Part shown: positions 1 to 8,800 of the stretch, in pieces
Numbering within the stretch: position 1 is the first letter of the stretch
Layout: every line of letters begins with the position of its first letter
Source of the DNA: an uncultured Flavobacterium sp.
Lineage (GTDB): Bacteria; Bacteroidota; Bacteroidia; Flavobacteriales; Flavobacteriaceae
DNA: 64,000 nt
Assembly (NCBI GenBank): GCA_943912855.1
Contig: CALTVC010000017.1
Location: 1 to 64,000 of the forward strand
Direction of reading: 5' to 3'
Made by a program: the position numbers and the translations under genes
Notes under the pieces: generated by a model
Told to the model about the DNA's origin: nothing
The model's database searches: none
Seen by the model: only the letters and a program-made list of their open reading frames with translations

Positions 1-1360
1 AGCTTTTAAAAAAAATAAAAATGATAAAAGTATAATAATTCCCGATATTAATATTTTGCCTCAAATTTCTGCTATTTCTAAAGATGAAGTAGTTTTAACT
101 GCTGATACTGTTAAAGCAAATGTAAGTACACAACTTTCTTCAAATCATTTTAGGAATCAAATAAAATACAATTATGATTATTTCACCAAATTCAAAGAGC
201 TTTCTGAAAGAAGTTGGCCGGGATTGGGTGTGGATGAGTTAGACGGAAGATACGGTGGAAGAGGTGAACAATTACATTTAATTATTAGAGATAATGATTT
301 TGCCGCTGAATTAGGTTGGATGGGGCATGGATTGCAAATGTGGTTACAAACCATGTGGTTTCTTTCAAAAGCTGATAGCAACTCAACAGTTATTTTAGAT
401 GAGCCTGATGTGTACATGCATGCCGATCTACAAAGGAAACTCATTCGCTTTTTAAGAAAAAATTATAATCAGGTAATTATAGCGACCCATTCTGTAGAAA
501 TTATTTCTGAAGTATCATCTCAAGATATACTAATAATTGATAAGTCTGGACAAACTTCAAGTTATGCTTCAAATGTTCCTGCTGTTCAAACTTTAATCGA
601 AGGATTTGGAAGTATACATAATATTGGATTGGCTAGACTCTGGTCTGCGAAAAAAATGCTTCTTGTAGAAGGAAAAGATGTAAATATCCTAAAAAAATTC
701 CAAGAAACAATATTTTTAGGAAATTGCGAACCTTTTGATATTATTCCAAGGGCAAGTATTGGTGGGTGGTCAGGATGGCAATATGTTAAAGGGGCAGACC
801 TTGTCTTGAAAAATGGTTTAAAACAAGATTTAAATGTGTATTGCATATTAGATTCAGACTATCATAATAATGATGAAATTTGTGAAAGAAAAGAGGAAGC
901 TAAAAAACTAGGCATAAAATTACACATTTGGAAACAAAAAGAAATTGAAAATTATCTGATATCTCCATCTGCTATATTCAGAATTATAATTCGTAAGAGA
1001 CAAAATATAAAAGGCTTAACTCTAAATACAATAATTAAAGCAATTGATGAAATAACTGAAAGCATGAAACAAGATTATGTTGATAAAATTGCAGATGAAA
1101 TATCCTGTAAAAATAGAAATCTTCAAACTTCTACAATCAATAAAAATGCAAGAGATATCGCAAATAATCAATGGAATAGAAAAAATGAGATTTTATCTGG
1201 AAAAGAAATTCTAAAAAAATTGAATATTTGGTCTAACGAAAATTTTAAAACTTCAATAACAGCAATCACACTTGCTACTGAATTAACATTCGATGAAATT
1301 TCAAGTGAAGTCAAAGACGTACTTAATGCTATAGAAGCCAACCAAGATTATAATTTATAA
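1..1360 (+). CDS. AAA/OLD-like ATPase with TOPRIM-type C-terminus, 5' partial
   Basis: The reading frame is open from base 2, so the gene starts left of the window; the TTG at 56 is not a convincing start. Visible parts, numbered from 56: an ABC-type signature-like stretch (MGHGLQMW) near residue 90, a Walker B motif (VILDEPD) near 112, a switch histidine (ATHS) near 143, then a TOPRIM-like region with LLVEGKD near 202, LDSD near 262 and EIENYL near 297. This order is that of overcoming-lysogenization-defect (OLD) family and related AAA ATPases, many of which act in phage defence or DNA repair. The Walker A part lies outside the window. Codon use is markedly more AT-rich than pheT next door, which suggests horizontal origin. 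No function can be assigned beyond an ATPase with a possible nuclease domain. Confidence 0.75.
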   Translation, partial: AFKKNKNDKSIIIPDINILPQISAISKDEVVLTADTVKANVSTQLSSNHFRNQIKYNYDYFTKFKELSERSWPGLGVDELDGRYGGRGEQLHLIIRDNDFAAELGWMGHGLQMWLQTMWFLSKADSNSTVILDEPDVYMHADLQRKLIRFLRKNYNQVIIATHSVEIISEVSSQDILIIDKSGQTSSYASNVPAVQTLIEGFGSIHNIGLARLWSAKKMLLVEGKDVNILKKFQETIFLGNCEPFDIIPRASIGGWSGWQYVKGADLVLKNGLKQDLNVYCILDSDYHNNDEICERKEEAKKLGIKLHIWKQKEIENYLISPSAIFRIIIRKRQNIKGLTLNTIIKAIDEITESMKQDYVDKIADEISCKNRNLQTSTINKNARDIANNQWNRKNEILSGKEILKKLNIWSNENFKTSITAITLATELTFDEISSEVKDVLNAIEANQDYNL

Positions 1361-1404
1361 GCTTTTCAAACATTGTAAAGCGTACATAACTCAAATAAAA
1401 AAGT

Positions 1405-1412
1405 TAACTTTG
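1405..1412 (+). promoter_or_regulatory. -7 element of pheT promoter
   Basis: TAACTTTG matches the Bacteroidetes -7 consensus TAnnTTTG and lies 24 bp before the pheT ATG. No TTG is found at the usual 17-23 bp upstream. Confidence 0.55.
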
Positions 1413-1435
1413 CGTGCTTTTAAAACAGATACGAA

Positions 1436-3862
1436 ATGCGTATATCTTACAATTGGCTAAAACAATTTATTAAACTCGACTGGACATCTGAAGAAACGGC
1501 TGCCCTGCTTACAGACTTAGGTCTTGAAGTAGAAGGTGTTGATGTATATGAATCGCTAAAAGGTGGACTTCAGGGCGTGGTTATAGGCCATGTGCTTACT
1601 TGCGTACAGCACCCTAATGCCGACAGGCTTCGTGTTACTACCGTAGACCTTGGTGATGGTAATGCTCCTGTACAAATAGTGTGTGGTGCTCCTAACGTTG
1701 CTGCGGGTCAGAAAGTAGCTGTGGCTACCATTGGTACTACGCTGTATGACAAAGAAGGGAATGCCTTCCAGATAAAAAAAGGAAAAATTCGTGGTGAAGA
1801 AAGCCACGGTATGATTTGTGCTGAAGACGAACTTGGTCTTGGTGAAAGCCACGATGGTATCATGATACTATCTGAAGATCTTGTACCCGGCACTCCAGCT
1901 GCAAAAATATTCAACATAGTAACAGACGAGGTTTTTGAAATAGGCCTTACCCCTAACCGTGCCGATGCCATGAGTCATCTTGGTGTAGCGCGTGACCTGA
2001 AGGCGGGACTATCTCAAAAAAATGTACACACTGAGCTTATTACACCATCGGTTAGTAATTTCCGTGTAGACAAGCGTATCCTTAAAATGGACGTACGTGT
2101 GGAAGACACCAAACGTGCGCCGCGTTACTGTGGTGTTACCATATCTGGTGTTACGGTAAAACCGTCTCCGGCGTGGTTACAAAACAGGCTTAAAGCCATT
2201 GGACTTACGCCAAAAAACAATATTGTAGACGTTACCAATTACGTACTGCATGAACTTGGACAGCCACTGCACGCGTTTGATGCGGCTAAAATAAAAGGTA
2301 ACAAAGTCATTGTAAAAACCGCCGTTGCCGGAACTAAATTCATAACGCTAGACGATGTAGAGCGTACACTTCACGAAGAAGACCTTATGATTTGCGACGA
2401 AAAAGGCCCTATGTGCATTGCTGGGGTTATGGGCGGTAAAGATTCGGGTGTTACTGATTCTACTGCCACCATATTCCTTGAGAGTGCATATTTTAATCCT
2501 GTTTCAATTCGTAAAAGTGCTAAACGCCACGGCATAAGCAGCGATGCTTCATTCCGTTTTGAAAGAGGAATCGACCCTAACATTACACAATACGCTCTTA
2601 AACGTGCAGCACTCCTTATTCAGGAAACTGCGGGTGGTGAAATTACATCAGATATAGAAGATCAATATCCTAAAAAGATAGAAGACCATTCGGTATTCCT
2701 GAGCTTTGAAAACGTTAACCGTGTAATCGGCCAGGAAATATCTAAGGAAACCATCAAGAAAATACTGGTATCACTGGATATAAAAATCAGCAATATGTCT
2801 GAAAAAGGCCTTGGTCTTGTTATTCCGGTATACCGTGTGGATGTAGAGCGGGAAATAGACGTTATTGAAGAGATATTAAGGATATATGGGTACAACAACA
2901 TTGGCTTCACGCAAAAGTTGAATGCATCCATATCAAATTCTTCACGCACAGAAGATTACAAGCTTCAAAATATTATCGCGACCCAGCTTACATCGCTTGG
3001 TTTTAACGAAATGATGGCTAACAGCCTTACAACGCCTGAGTACATTGCACTTTCTGAAAACCTGAAGGAAGAACACAACGTAACCATGCTAAATCCACTG
3101 AGTAATGACCTTGCTGTAATGAGGCAATCGTTACTATTCAGTGCGCTTGAAGCTGTTTCATTCAACATAAACCGCCGTCGTTCAGACCTTAAATTCTTTG
3201 AGTTCGGAAAAAGCTATCACAATGTAGCCGGCAGCTATAACGAAAATAAACACCTTACACTTACTGTAACCGGTAACCGCGTACAGGAAAGCTGGACACA
3301 AGGGCAAAAGACAGCTGATTTCTTCCTTTTTAAAGGATACATTACGCAAGTGCTTTCAAGGCTTGGACTAAACAAAGTACAAAGCCAGCCACTTACAAAC
3401 GATGTATTTGCCGAGGGTATGGCATTCTCAATCGGAGCTGAAGTTATCGTTGAATTCGGAACGATTAAAAAACCTGTCCTTAAACACTTTGACATAAAAC
3501 AAGAAGTGTTATTTGCTGACTTTAACTGGGCAGCTGTTACTAAGATTGTTTCAGGAAAAATCAAGTTTTCTGAGATATCTAAGTTCCCTGAAGTACGCCG
3601 TGATTTGGCACTACTTGTAGATACAGCGGTTACATTTGAAGACATTTACAAGACATCAATACTAAGCGAAAAAGCATTGCTTAAAGATGTAAGCCTGTTT
3701 GACGTATACGAAGGTAAAAACCTTCCTGAAGGCAAAAAGTCTTACGCAGTGAGTTTTGTACTGCAAGACAGCAGCAAAACCCTTACCGACGACCAGATTG
3801 ATAAAATCATGGGTAAGATAAGGCAGAACCTTGAAAAAGAAACCGGAGCACAGCTAAGGTAA
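1436..3862 (+). CDS. pheT: Phenylalanine--tRNA ligase beta subunit
   Basis: 808 aa, the usual length for bacterial PheT. It pairs with PheS as a heterotetramer and charges tRNA-Phe in the cytoplasm. The N-terminal EMAP-like tRNA-binding domain is at about 40-150, the B3/4 editing domain at about 210-380, the B5 domain at about 405-475, the catalytic-like core after that, and the FDX-ACB anticodon-binding domain covers about the last 95 residues (from SEISKFPEVRRDLALLVD). The start ATG follows a good -7 element. pheS is not adjacent, as is common in Flavobacteriia. A strong hairpin follows the stop. Assignment is secure. Confidence 0.97.
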   Translation: MRISYNWLKQFIKLDWTSEETAALLTDLGLEVEGVDVYESLKGGLQGVVIGHVLTCVQHPNADRLRVTTVDLGDGNAPVQIVCGAPNVAAGQKVAVATIGTTLYDKEGNAFQIKKGKIRGEESHGMICAEDELGLGESHDGIMILSEDLVPGTPAAKIFNIVTDEVFEIGLTPNRADAMSHLGVARDLKAGLSQKNVHTELITPSVSNFRVDKRILKMDVRVEDTKRAPRYCGVTISGVTVKPSPAWLQNRLKAIGLTPKNNIVDVTNYVLHELGQPLHAFDAAKIKGNKVIVKTAVAGTKFITLDDVERTLHEEDLMICDEKGPMCIAGVMGGKDSGVTDSTATIFLESAYFNPVSIRKSAKRHGISSDASFRFERGIDPNITQYALKRAALLIQETAGGEITSDIEDQYPKKIEDHSVFLSFENVNRVIGQEISKETIKKILVSLDIKISNMSEKGLGLVIPVYRVDVEREIDVIEEILRIYGYNNIGFTQKLNASISNSSRTEDYKLQNIIATQLTSLGFNEMMANSLTTPEYIALSENLKEEHNVTMLNPLSNDLAVMRQSLLFSALEAVSFNINRRRSDLKFFEFGKSYHNVAGSYNENKHLTLTVTGNRVQESWTQGQKTADFFLFKGYITQVLSRLGLNKVQSQPLTNDVFAEGMAFSIGAEVIVEFGTIKKPVLKHFDIKQEVLFADFNWAAVTKIVSGKIKFSEISKFPEVRRDLALLVDTAVTFEDIYKTSILSEKALLKDVSLFDVYEGKNLPEGKKSYAVSFVLQDSSKTLTDDQIDKIMGKIRQNLEKETGAQLR

Positions 3863-3870
3863 CTATCATA

Positions 3871-3900
3871 AAAAACGGGAGCAATTTGCTCCCGTTTTTA
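3871..3900. terminator. Bidirectional terminator between pheT and DUF1573 gene
   Basis: Stem CGGGAGC/GCTCCCG with loop AATTT, flanked by an A-run on the left and a T-run on the right. It can serve both convergent genes. Confidence 0.85.
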
Positions 3901-3919
3901 TTTATAATAAATAGCAGCA

Positions 3920-4354
3920 TTACTGCTTCTGATCCATCGTTGTTTTCTTCTTTTGTAGCACTTCGGTTTTAGCCTTCTCTACTACTTCACCTTTTAACTT
4001 TAAAGCAACTACCCCATCCGGCACATTCACCGCATTACTCTGCACTGTTATCGTTTTCCTGAAGGGGCCTGTATGCATATCATACTTTACTTCAATTTTC
4101 CCGCTTGCACCTGGTTTAATTGGCTTATCAGGCATGCTTGGAACGGTACAGCCACAGGTAGATTTTACATCGGTAATAACCAAATCCGCATTACCTGTAT
4201 TGGTAAACTCAAACACTCTCACACCATTGTCATCCTGTTTATTAGTAGTACCATAATCTACGGTATCGCTCTTAAATTCAATCTTCGGTCCTGTTTGGGC
4301 ATACGCCCCTACAGTTATAAAGATTAGTACTGCCAGGTGTAAAAATTTTCTCAT
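3920..4354 (-). CDS. Exported DUF1573 domain protein
   Basis: 144 aa from the chosen ATG at 4354, which begins a clean signal peptide (MRKFLHLAVLIFITVGAYA). An upstream in-frame ATG would only add a poor leader. The body is one DUF1573 domain: an Ig-like fold with KIEFKSDTVDYG at the start, a TSTCGCTVP-like cysteine motif (KSTCGCTVPSMPDKP) near residue 70 and a final KLKGEVV strand. Such proteins are abundant in Bacteroidetes periplasm or surface, with no defined biochemical role. The C-terminus is lysine/glutamine-rich. The gene stands alone, convergent with pheT and divergent from valS. Confidence 0.85.
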   Translation of the reverse strand: MRKFLHLAVLIFITVGAYAQTGPKIEFKSDTVDYGTTNKQDDNGVRVFEFTNTGNADLVITDVKSTCGCTVPSMPDKPIKPGASGKIEVKYDMHTGPFRKTITVQSNAVNVPDGVVALKLKGEVVEKAKTEVLQKKKTTMDQKQ

Positions 4355-4422
4355 GCTGTGTGCTTTTATGTTAGTAAAAATAATCAACTCGTTTTTAAGC
4401 TCAAATATTATGTACTCTTTTT

Positions 4423-4451
4423 TTGTAATTGTTCTTATATGGTTACTTTTG
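4423..4451 (+). promoter_or_regulatory. valS promoter
   Basis: TTG at 4423-4425, 18 bp spacer, TACTTTTG at 4444-4451: a full match to the Bacteroidetes -33/-7 pattern TTG-N17-23-TAnnTTTG, 61 bp before the ATG. Confidence 0.65.
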
Positions 4452-4512
4452 TATTTAATTTTACAAAAATCGCACCAATTTTTTTGGATGTTTTATTAAG
4501 CTAAATAATTAT

Positions 4513-7143
4513 ATGACGATTCCAACGCATTTTGACCCGCAAGCAGTAGAGAGTAAATGGTACGACTACTGGATGAAAAACAATTATTTCCATTCAGAAC
4601 CAGACAGCCGTACACCGTATACCATCGTAATCCCGCCACCAAACGTCACCGGGGTACTGCACATGGGCCACATGCTAAACAATACCATACAAGATGTACT
4701 TATCCGCCGTGCACGCCTTAAAGGCTTCAATGCCTGCTGGGTACCGGGTACAGACCACGCAAGTATAGCTACCGAGGCTAAGGTTGTAGCAAAGCTTAAA
4801 GCCGAAGGCATTAACAAAGCTGACCTGAGCCGTGAGGAGTTTCTTGAGCACGCTTGGGAGTGGACACATAAATATGGTGGTGTAATCCTGGAGCAACTGA
4901 AAAAACTGGGCGCTTCGTGCGACTGGGAGCGTACCAAGTTTACTATGGACCCCGATATGAGTGCTGCAGTCATTAAGACTTTTGTTGATTTTTATAACAA
5001 AGGAATGATTTACCGTGGCTACCGTATGGTTAACTGGGATCCAGAGGCTAAGACCACTCTAAGCGATGAAGAAGTTATTTACGAAGAGCACCAAGGCAAG
5101 CTTTACCATATTAAATACAAGATAGAAGGTACTGAAGAATACATTACAATAGCCACTACCCGTCCGGAGACTATTCTGGGCGACACCGCTATATGTATTA
5201 ACCCTAACGATGAGCGTTATACGCATCTGCAAGGTAAAAAAGCTATTGTACCAATTGTAAACCGTATTATACCTATCATTTTTGATGAGTATGTAGACAT
5301 GGAATTTGGTACAGGAGCACTAAAAGTTACCCCTGCTCACGATGTTAACGACAAGGAACTGGGTGCTAAGCATAACCTTGAAATCATTGATATCTTTAAT
5401 GAAGATGCTACGCTAAACAGTTTTGGTCTGCATTATGCAGGTAAAGACCGTTTTGTAGTTCGTGACGAAATAGCCAAAGAGCTGGAAACCATTGGCAACC
5501 TTGAAAAAGTAGAAACACACCTTAATAAAGTAGGTACTTCTGAGCGTACCAAAGCGGTTATTGAACCAAGGCTGAGTGACCAGTGGTTCCTAAAAATGGA
5601 TGAGCTTGTTAAGCCAGCCCTAAAAGCCGTACTGGAAACCGAAGATATTAAGCTATATCCTAACAGGTTCAACAACACGTACCGCCATTGGCTTGAAAAC
5701 ATACGCGACTGGAACATTTCGCGCCAGCTATGGTGGGGACATAGAATACCTGCATTTTTCTATGGTGATGGCAAAGAAGACTTTGTAGTTGCAGAATCTA
5801 TTGAAGATGCTTTATTGCTTGCTATAGAAAAAACAGGAAATAAATCGCTAAAAATCAATGATTTAAACCAGGACGTAGATGCCCTTGACACCTGGTTTAG
5901 TGCATGGTTATGGCCAATGAGCGTTTTTGATGGTGTAGTTAACCCTGAAAATGAAGAGTTTAAATACTACTACCCTACCAATGATCTTGTTACAGGTCCG
6001 GATATTTTATTTTTCTGGGTAGCCCGTATGATAATGGCAGGATATGAGTATGCCGGTAATAAGCCATTTACAAACGTTTATCTAACAGGTATTGTTCGTG
6101 ATGCTCAACGTAGAAAAATGAGCAAACAGCTTGGCAACTCACCAGATCCACTAGATCTTATAGCAAAATTTGGTGCCGATGGTGTACGTGTAGGTTTGCT
6201 GTTAAGCGCTTCTGCCGGTAATGATATCCTTTTTGATGAAGAACTTTGTGCACAAGGAAAAGGCTTTACAACCAAAGTATGGAATGCATTCCGTCTTATT
6301 AAAGGTTGGGAAGTTGCCGATATTGAGCAACCTGAACATTCTAAAATAGCCATAGAATGGTACGAAAATAAGCTACAAAAAACGCTTGCCGAAATTGAAG
6401 ACCATTTTGAAAAATACCGTATCAGTGATGCGCTTATGGCAATTTATAAACTGGTATGGGACGATTTCTGCTCATGGTTCCTGGAAATGATAAAACCAGG
6501 CTATCAGCAGCCAATAGACAGTGCTACATTTGCAAAAGCTATTGAACTGCTGGAAAGTAACCTGAAACTGCTTCATCCGTTTATGCCGTTCCTTACCGAA
6601 GAAATATGGCAACACATAGCGGAACGTACCGAAAAAGAAGCACTTATCATTTCTCAATGGCCGGAAATAAAAGGCTATGATGAGAAGCTATTAGCTGAAT
6701 TTGATTTTGCGGCTGAAGTTGTCGCAGGTATTCGTACAATAAGGAAAGATAAGAACATTGCCTTTAAAGATGCCATAGAGCTTAAAGTAGTTAACGCAGA
6801 AAATGCTTCAACCGCTTTCGACAGTGTAATAGCTAAATTAGGTAACGTAACTACTGTTGAATACATTACAGAAAAAGTAGGTGGTGCACTTACCTTCCGT
6901 GTTAAAAGCAACGAATACTTTATACCGGTTACTGGCAGTGTAAACATTGAGGACGAAATAGCTAAGCTACAACAAGAACTTGATTACAATCGTGGTTTCC
7001 TTAAATCAGTACAGGGTAAACTGAGCAACGAGAAGTTTGTGAATAGTGCCCCTGAAAAAGTAGTAGCTATAGAGCGCCAAAAGGAAGCCGATGCGCTTTC
7101 TAAAATCGCGATGCTTGAGGAAAGCCTTGCAACACTAAAATAA
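4513..7143 (+). CDS. valS: Valine--tRNA ligase
   Basis: 876 aa class I aminoacyl-tRNA synthetase that charges tRNA-Val. The HIGH-type signature (PPPNVTGVLHMGH) is near residues 40-52, the CP1 editing insertion follows (with the TTRPETILGDTAI motif near 218), the KMSKS-type loop (RRKMSKQLGNSPDP) is near 535, the anticodon-binding helical domain at about 600-760, and the tRNA-arm coiled coil at about 815-876. Length and domain order are those of complete bacterial ValRS. It has its own promoter and terminator, so it is likely monocistronic. Confidence 0.97.
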   Translation: MTIPTHFDPQAVESKWYDYWMKNNYFHSEPDSRTPYTIVIPPPNVTGVLHMGHMLNNTIQDVLIRRARLKGFNACWVPGTDHASIATEAKVVAKLKAEGINKADLSREEFLEHAWEWTHKYGGVILEQLKKLGASCDWERTKFTMDPDMSAAVIKTFVDFYNKGMIYRGYRMVNWDPEAKTTLSDEEVIYEEHQGKLYHIKYKIEGTEEYITIATTRPETILGDTAICINPNDERYTHLQGKKAIVPIVNRIIPIIFDEYVDMEFGTGALKVTPAHDVNDKELGAKHNLEIIDIFNEDATLNSFGLHYAGKDRFVVRDEIAKELETIGNLEKVETHLNKVGTSERTKAVIEPRLSDQWFLKMDELVKPALKAVLETEDIKLYPNRFNNTYRHWLENIRDWNISRQLWWGHRIPAFFYGDGKEDFVVAESIEDALLLAIEKTGNKSLKINDLNQDVDALDTWFSAWLWPMSVFDGVVNPENEEFKYYYPTNDLVTGPDILFFWVARMIMAGYEYAGNKPFTNVYLTGIVRDAQRRKMSKQLGNSPDPLDLIAKFGADGVRVGLLLSASAGNDILFDEELCAQGKGFTTKVWNAFRLIKGWEVADIEQPEHSKIAIEWYENKLQKTLAEIEDHFEKYRISDALMAIYKLVWDDFCSWFLEMIKPGYQQPIDSATFAKAIELLESNLKLLHPFMPFLTEEIWQHIAERTEKEALIISQWPEIKGYDEKLLAEFDFAAEVVAGIRTIRKDKNIAFKDAIELKVVNAENASTAFDSVIAKLGNVTTVEYITEKVGGALTFRVKSNEYFIPVTGSVNIEDEIAKLQQELDYNRGFLKSVQGKLSNEKFVNSAPEKVVAIERQKEADALSKIAMLEESLATLK

Positions 7144-7478
7144 TAATCCGAAAGTATCTTTCAATAAAAAAGTTCAGGTTTTCACCTGAACTTTTTGCTT
7201 TATATACCTGTCCCTTCTAGAAATAACGATACACAAAAAATCGTCATTATGGCAGGACAAACTAAATTATGTGAAGCGGTAGTCAAAAAGATTAGTGTTT
7301 AAGTTTAAAGATTCAAATTGCAAAAGAGATTGAGTACGGTATTTAATAGCATTAACTCTCCGAATCGAAAACATTACAGATAAACATAAAGTACAAAAAT
7401 CCGACACTACTGCTTTACAATCCATATCTTTACACAACAGCAAAGTAACAACAGACCATAAACCACGAACATATAATC
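7144..7478. other. Intergenic gap valS to DUF1801 gene
   Basis: 335 bp. It holds the valS terminator (7166-7195). A 17-codon open frame starts at the ATG at 7252 (MAGQTKLCEAV...), with no supporting signal. The rest is AT-rich and shows nothing I can name. A near -7 element (TATCTTTA, one mismatch) lies at about 7425. Confidence 0.5.
7166..7195. terminator. valS terminator
   Basis: Stem AGTTCAGGT/ACCTGAACT with flanking A- and T-runs just after the valS stop. Confidence 0.85.
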
Positions 7479-7916
7479 ATGCCCAAAAACAAAACCACTG
7501 AAACCACAATCAACGTTACCGACTTTATCAATGCGTATGTAGATAATGAACAAAAGAAAGCCGATAGCTTCCGTTTGGTAGAACTTATGCGCGAATGGTC
7601 AGGGTTTGAGGCTAAGATGTGGGGGCCAACAATTATTGGGTTTGGCAGTTATCACTACAAATACGCGAGCGGTCATGAAGGCGATGCACCACTTATAGGG
7701 TTCTCACCACGCAAGGCAGAATTTTCGCTATACGTATACTCCCCCACCGAAGAGAATAAACCACTGCTTGATGATTTAGGGAAATTCAAAATAGGAAAAG
7801 CCTGCATCTACGCTAAAAAGCTGTCCGACCTAAACATTCAAACTTTAGAACAGATTTGCAAAGCAAGCATCGCTTACCTCAACGAACACCACGAATGCGC
7901 CTGCAGGGAAATATAG
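7479..7916 (+). CDS. DUF1801 domain protein
   Basis: 145 aa cytoplasmic protein. The DUF1801 features are visible: VTDFINAYVDNEQKKADSFR at the start, then GPTIIGFGSYHYKY, GFSPRKAEFSLYVY, and a final ACIYAKKLSDLNIQTLEQIC segment. The family has a YdhG/frataxin-like fold, and some members have been discussed as iron chaperones, but no activity is established. The C-terminal NEHHECACREI carries two close cysteines. The gene appears monocistronic and ends at a strong bidirectional terminator. Confidence 0.85.
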   Translation: MPKNKTTETTINVTDFINAYVDNEQKKADSFRLVELMREWSGFEAKMWGPTIIGFGSYHYKYASGHEGDAPLIGFSPRKAEFSLYVYSPTEENKPLLDDLGKFKIGKACIYAKKLSDLNIQTLEQICKASIAYLNEHHECACREI

Positions 7917-7982
7917 CGGGACAACAATGGCACCTATAGATGTAAGTACATTTAAAACCTTTATACTGGGAATATATTACAT

Positions 7983-8025
7983 AAAAATTAGGGCTCTAAT
8001 AACGTGTTATTAGAGCCCTAATTTT
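7983..8025. terminator. Bidirectional terminator
   Basis: Perfect 14-15 bp stem around TAGGGCTCTAATAACG/TTATTAGAGCCCTA with A-run and T-run. It serves the DUF1801 gene (+) and the PrcB-like lipoprotein (-). Confidence 0.88.
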
Positions 8026-8030
8026 ATATA

Positions 8031-8498
8031 CTAGTCATACAAGAACACTACCGGTAATGTAGTTTTTGGTATCTTAACAACCTGATAGGGCTGATACTCC
8101 ATAAGAAGCTTTACTTCATCCATAGCGTAATGCGAATGTATGTTTACCGTAACCGTATCGTTTTGCTGAATGATGCTTTCTACTTCAAAAGCATCCGTTT
8201 CGCCATAGCCCGGCAATTTCTTACTTACAATAGAAATAACAGTACTTTGGTTAAAATCAATACCCGCAGAAACATTTCCGGACTGGTAAAAATCATAAAA
8301 AGAAGTCAATTGCTCCGGGGTATTTATAACGTAATTTCCACGCACCTCGTTAGTAATACGGTTAGCTGAGAACCTACCTTTTTGCAATTCTTCAAACTGT
8401 ATTGCTACAGGATCTGTGTTTGTTGTGGCATTGGCATCATCGTCCTGGCAAGAAACAAGACACGTAACCAATAGCATCGAAAGGATAATTTTTTTCAT
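8031..8498 (-). CDS. Lipoprotein with PrcB-like C-terminal domain
   Basis: 155 aa from ATG 8498, where a lipoprotein signal begins (MKKIILSMLLVTCLVSC, Cys17). The Asp residues after Cys17 and the Bacteroidetes setting make a surface location possible. The region at about 85-155 (STVISIVSKKLPGYGETDAF ... VTVNIHSHY ... YQVVKIPK) has the pattern of the PrcB C-terminal domain, first seen in the Treponema protease-complex stability protein PrcB. That assignment is by eye and moderate. An in-frame extension upstream would cross a strong terminator hairpin and is unlikely to be translated as a unit. Transcription is from a -7 element at 8721-8728, through a leader with two hairpins. Confidence 0.7.
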   Translation of the reverse strand: MKKIILSMLLVTCLVSCQDDDANATTNTDPVAIQFEELQKGRFSANRITNEVRGNYVINTPEQLTSFYDFYQSGNVSAGIDFNQSTVISIVSKKLPGYGETDAFEVESIIQQNDTVTVNIHSHYAMDEVKLLMEYQPYQVVKIPKTTLPVVFLYD

Positions 8499-8528
8499 AG
8501 GTGGTTTTGTTTTGTGTTTAAAGATAAT

Positions 8529-8559
8529 AAAAAAAACCTCCGGCTTACTAGTCCGGAGG
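8529..8559 (-). terminator. Terminator/attenuator hairpin before the lipoprotein
   Basis: Minus-strand stem CCTCCGG/CCGGAGG with a 9-nt loop followed by eight T, ending about 30 bp before the lipoprotein ATG. Confidence 0.7.
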
Positions 8560-8590
8560 CAGTCTCTCTTCGAAAAACACAAACTTGGTT

Positions 8591-8634
8591 GAAAAAATAA
8601 GAAGAAGCGGCAGAAGGGTTTACGGCTGCCGCTT
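8591..8634 (-). terminator. Upstream hairpin in the leader
   Basis: Nine-bp perfect stem AAGCGGCAG/CTGCCGCTT with a 12-nt loop, then a T-rich tract (CTTCTTATTTTTTC) on the minus strand. Confidence 0.55.
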
Positions 8635-8720
8635 TGGCTTGTTCGGTCGGTATGTTAAGCGCGTGTAAAAAATAGCAGGATATTTTATTTTCCCTTTTTC
8701 ATATCACTAAACCCTTGTGC

Positions 8721-8728
8721 CAAAAGTA
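8721..8728 (-). promoter_or_regulatory. -7 element of lipoprotein leader
   Basis: TACTTTTG on the minus strand fits TAnnTTTG. No TTG at the expected distance. Confidence 0.5.
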
Positions 8729-8744
8729 GGCATGCATACCACAT

Positions 8745-8772
8745 AAAAAAATCCCCATTAGTGGGGATTTTT
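8745..8772. terminator. Terminator after the SDR pair
   Basis: Stem AATCCCCA/TGGGGATT with a 4-nt loop, A-run to the left and T-run to the right; 28 bp past the minus-strand SDR stop. Confidence 0.85.
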
Positions 8773-8800
8773 CATGTAAAAACAAGTATGCCAATTTGTA

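Larger units (their letters stand above)
8499..8800. other. Structured 5' leader and spacer, minus strand
   Basis: 302 bp without a normal gene. Reading the minus strand: the SDR terminator (8745-8772), a -7 element (8721-8728), a five-codon ATG frame (MKKGK, at about 8702), hairpin 1 (605-634 of the 8 kb block, that is 8605-8634), hairpin 2 (8537-8559) with a T-run, then the lipoprotein ATG at 8498. It may be an attenuated leader or a small RNA that ends at hairpin 2. Confidence 0.5.

Noticed and set aside
7252..7305. 17-codon frame after valS
   Set aside because: No promoter or conservation evidence; length within chance.
8529..8582. Longer start for the PrcB-like lipoprotein (183 codons)
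   Set aside because: Would run through the terminator hairpin and bury the lipoprotein signal 28 residues inside the protein.
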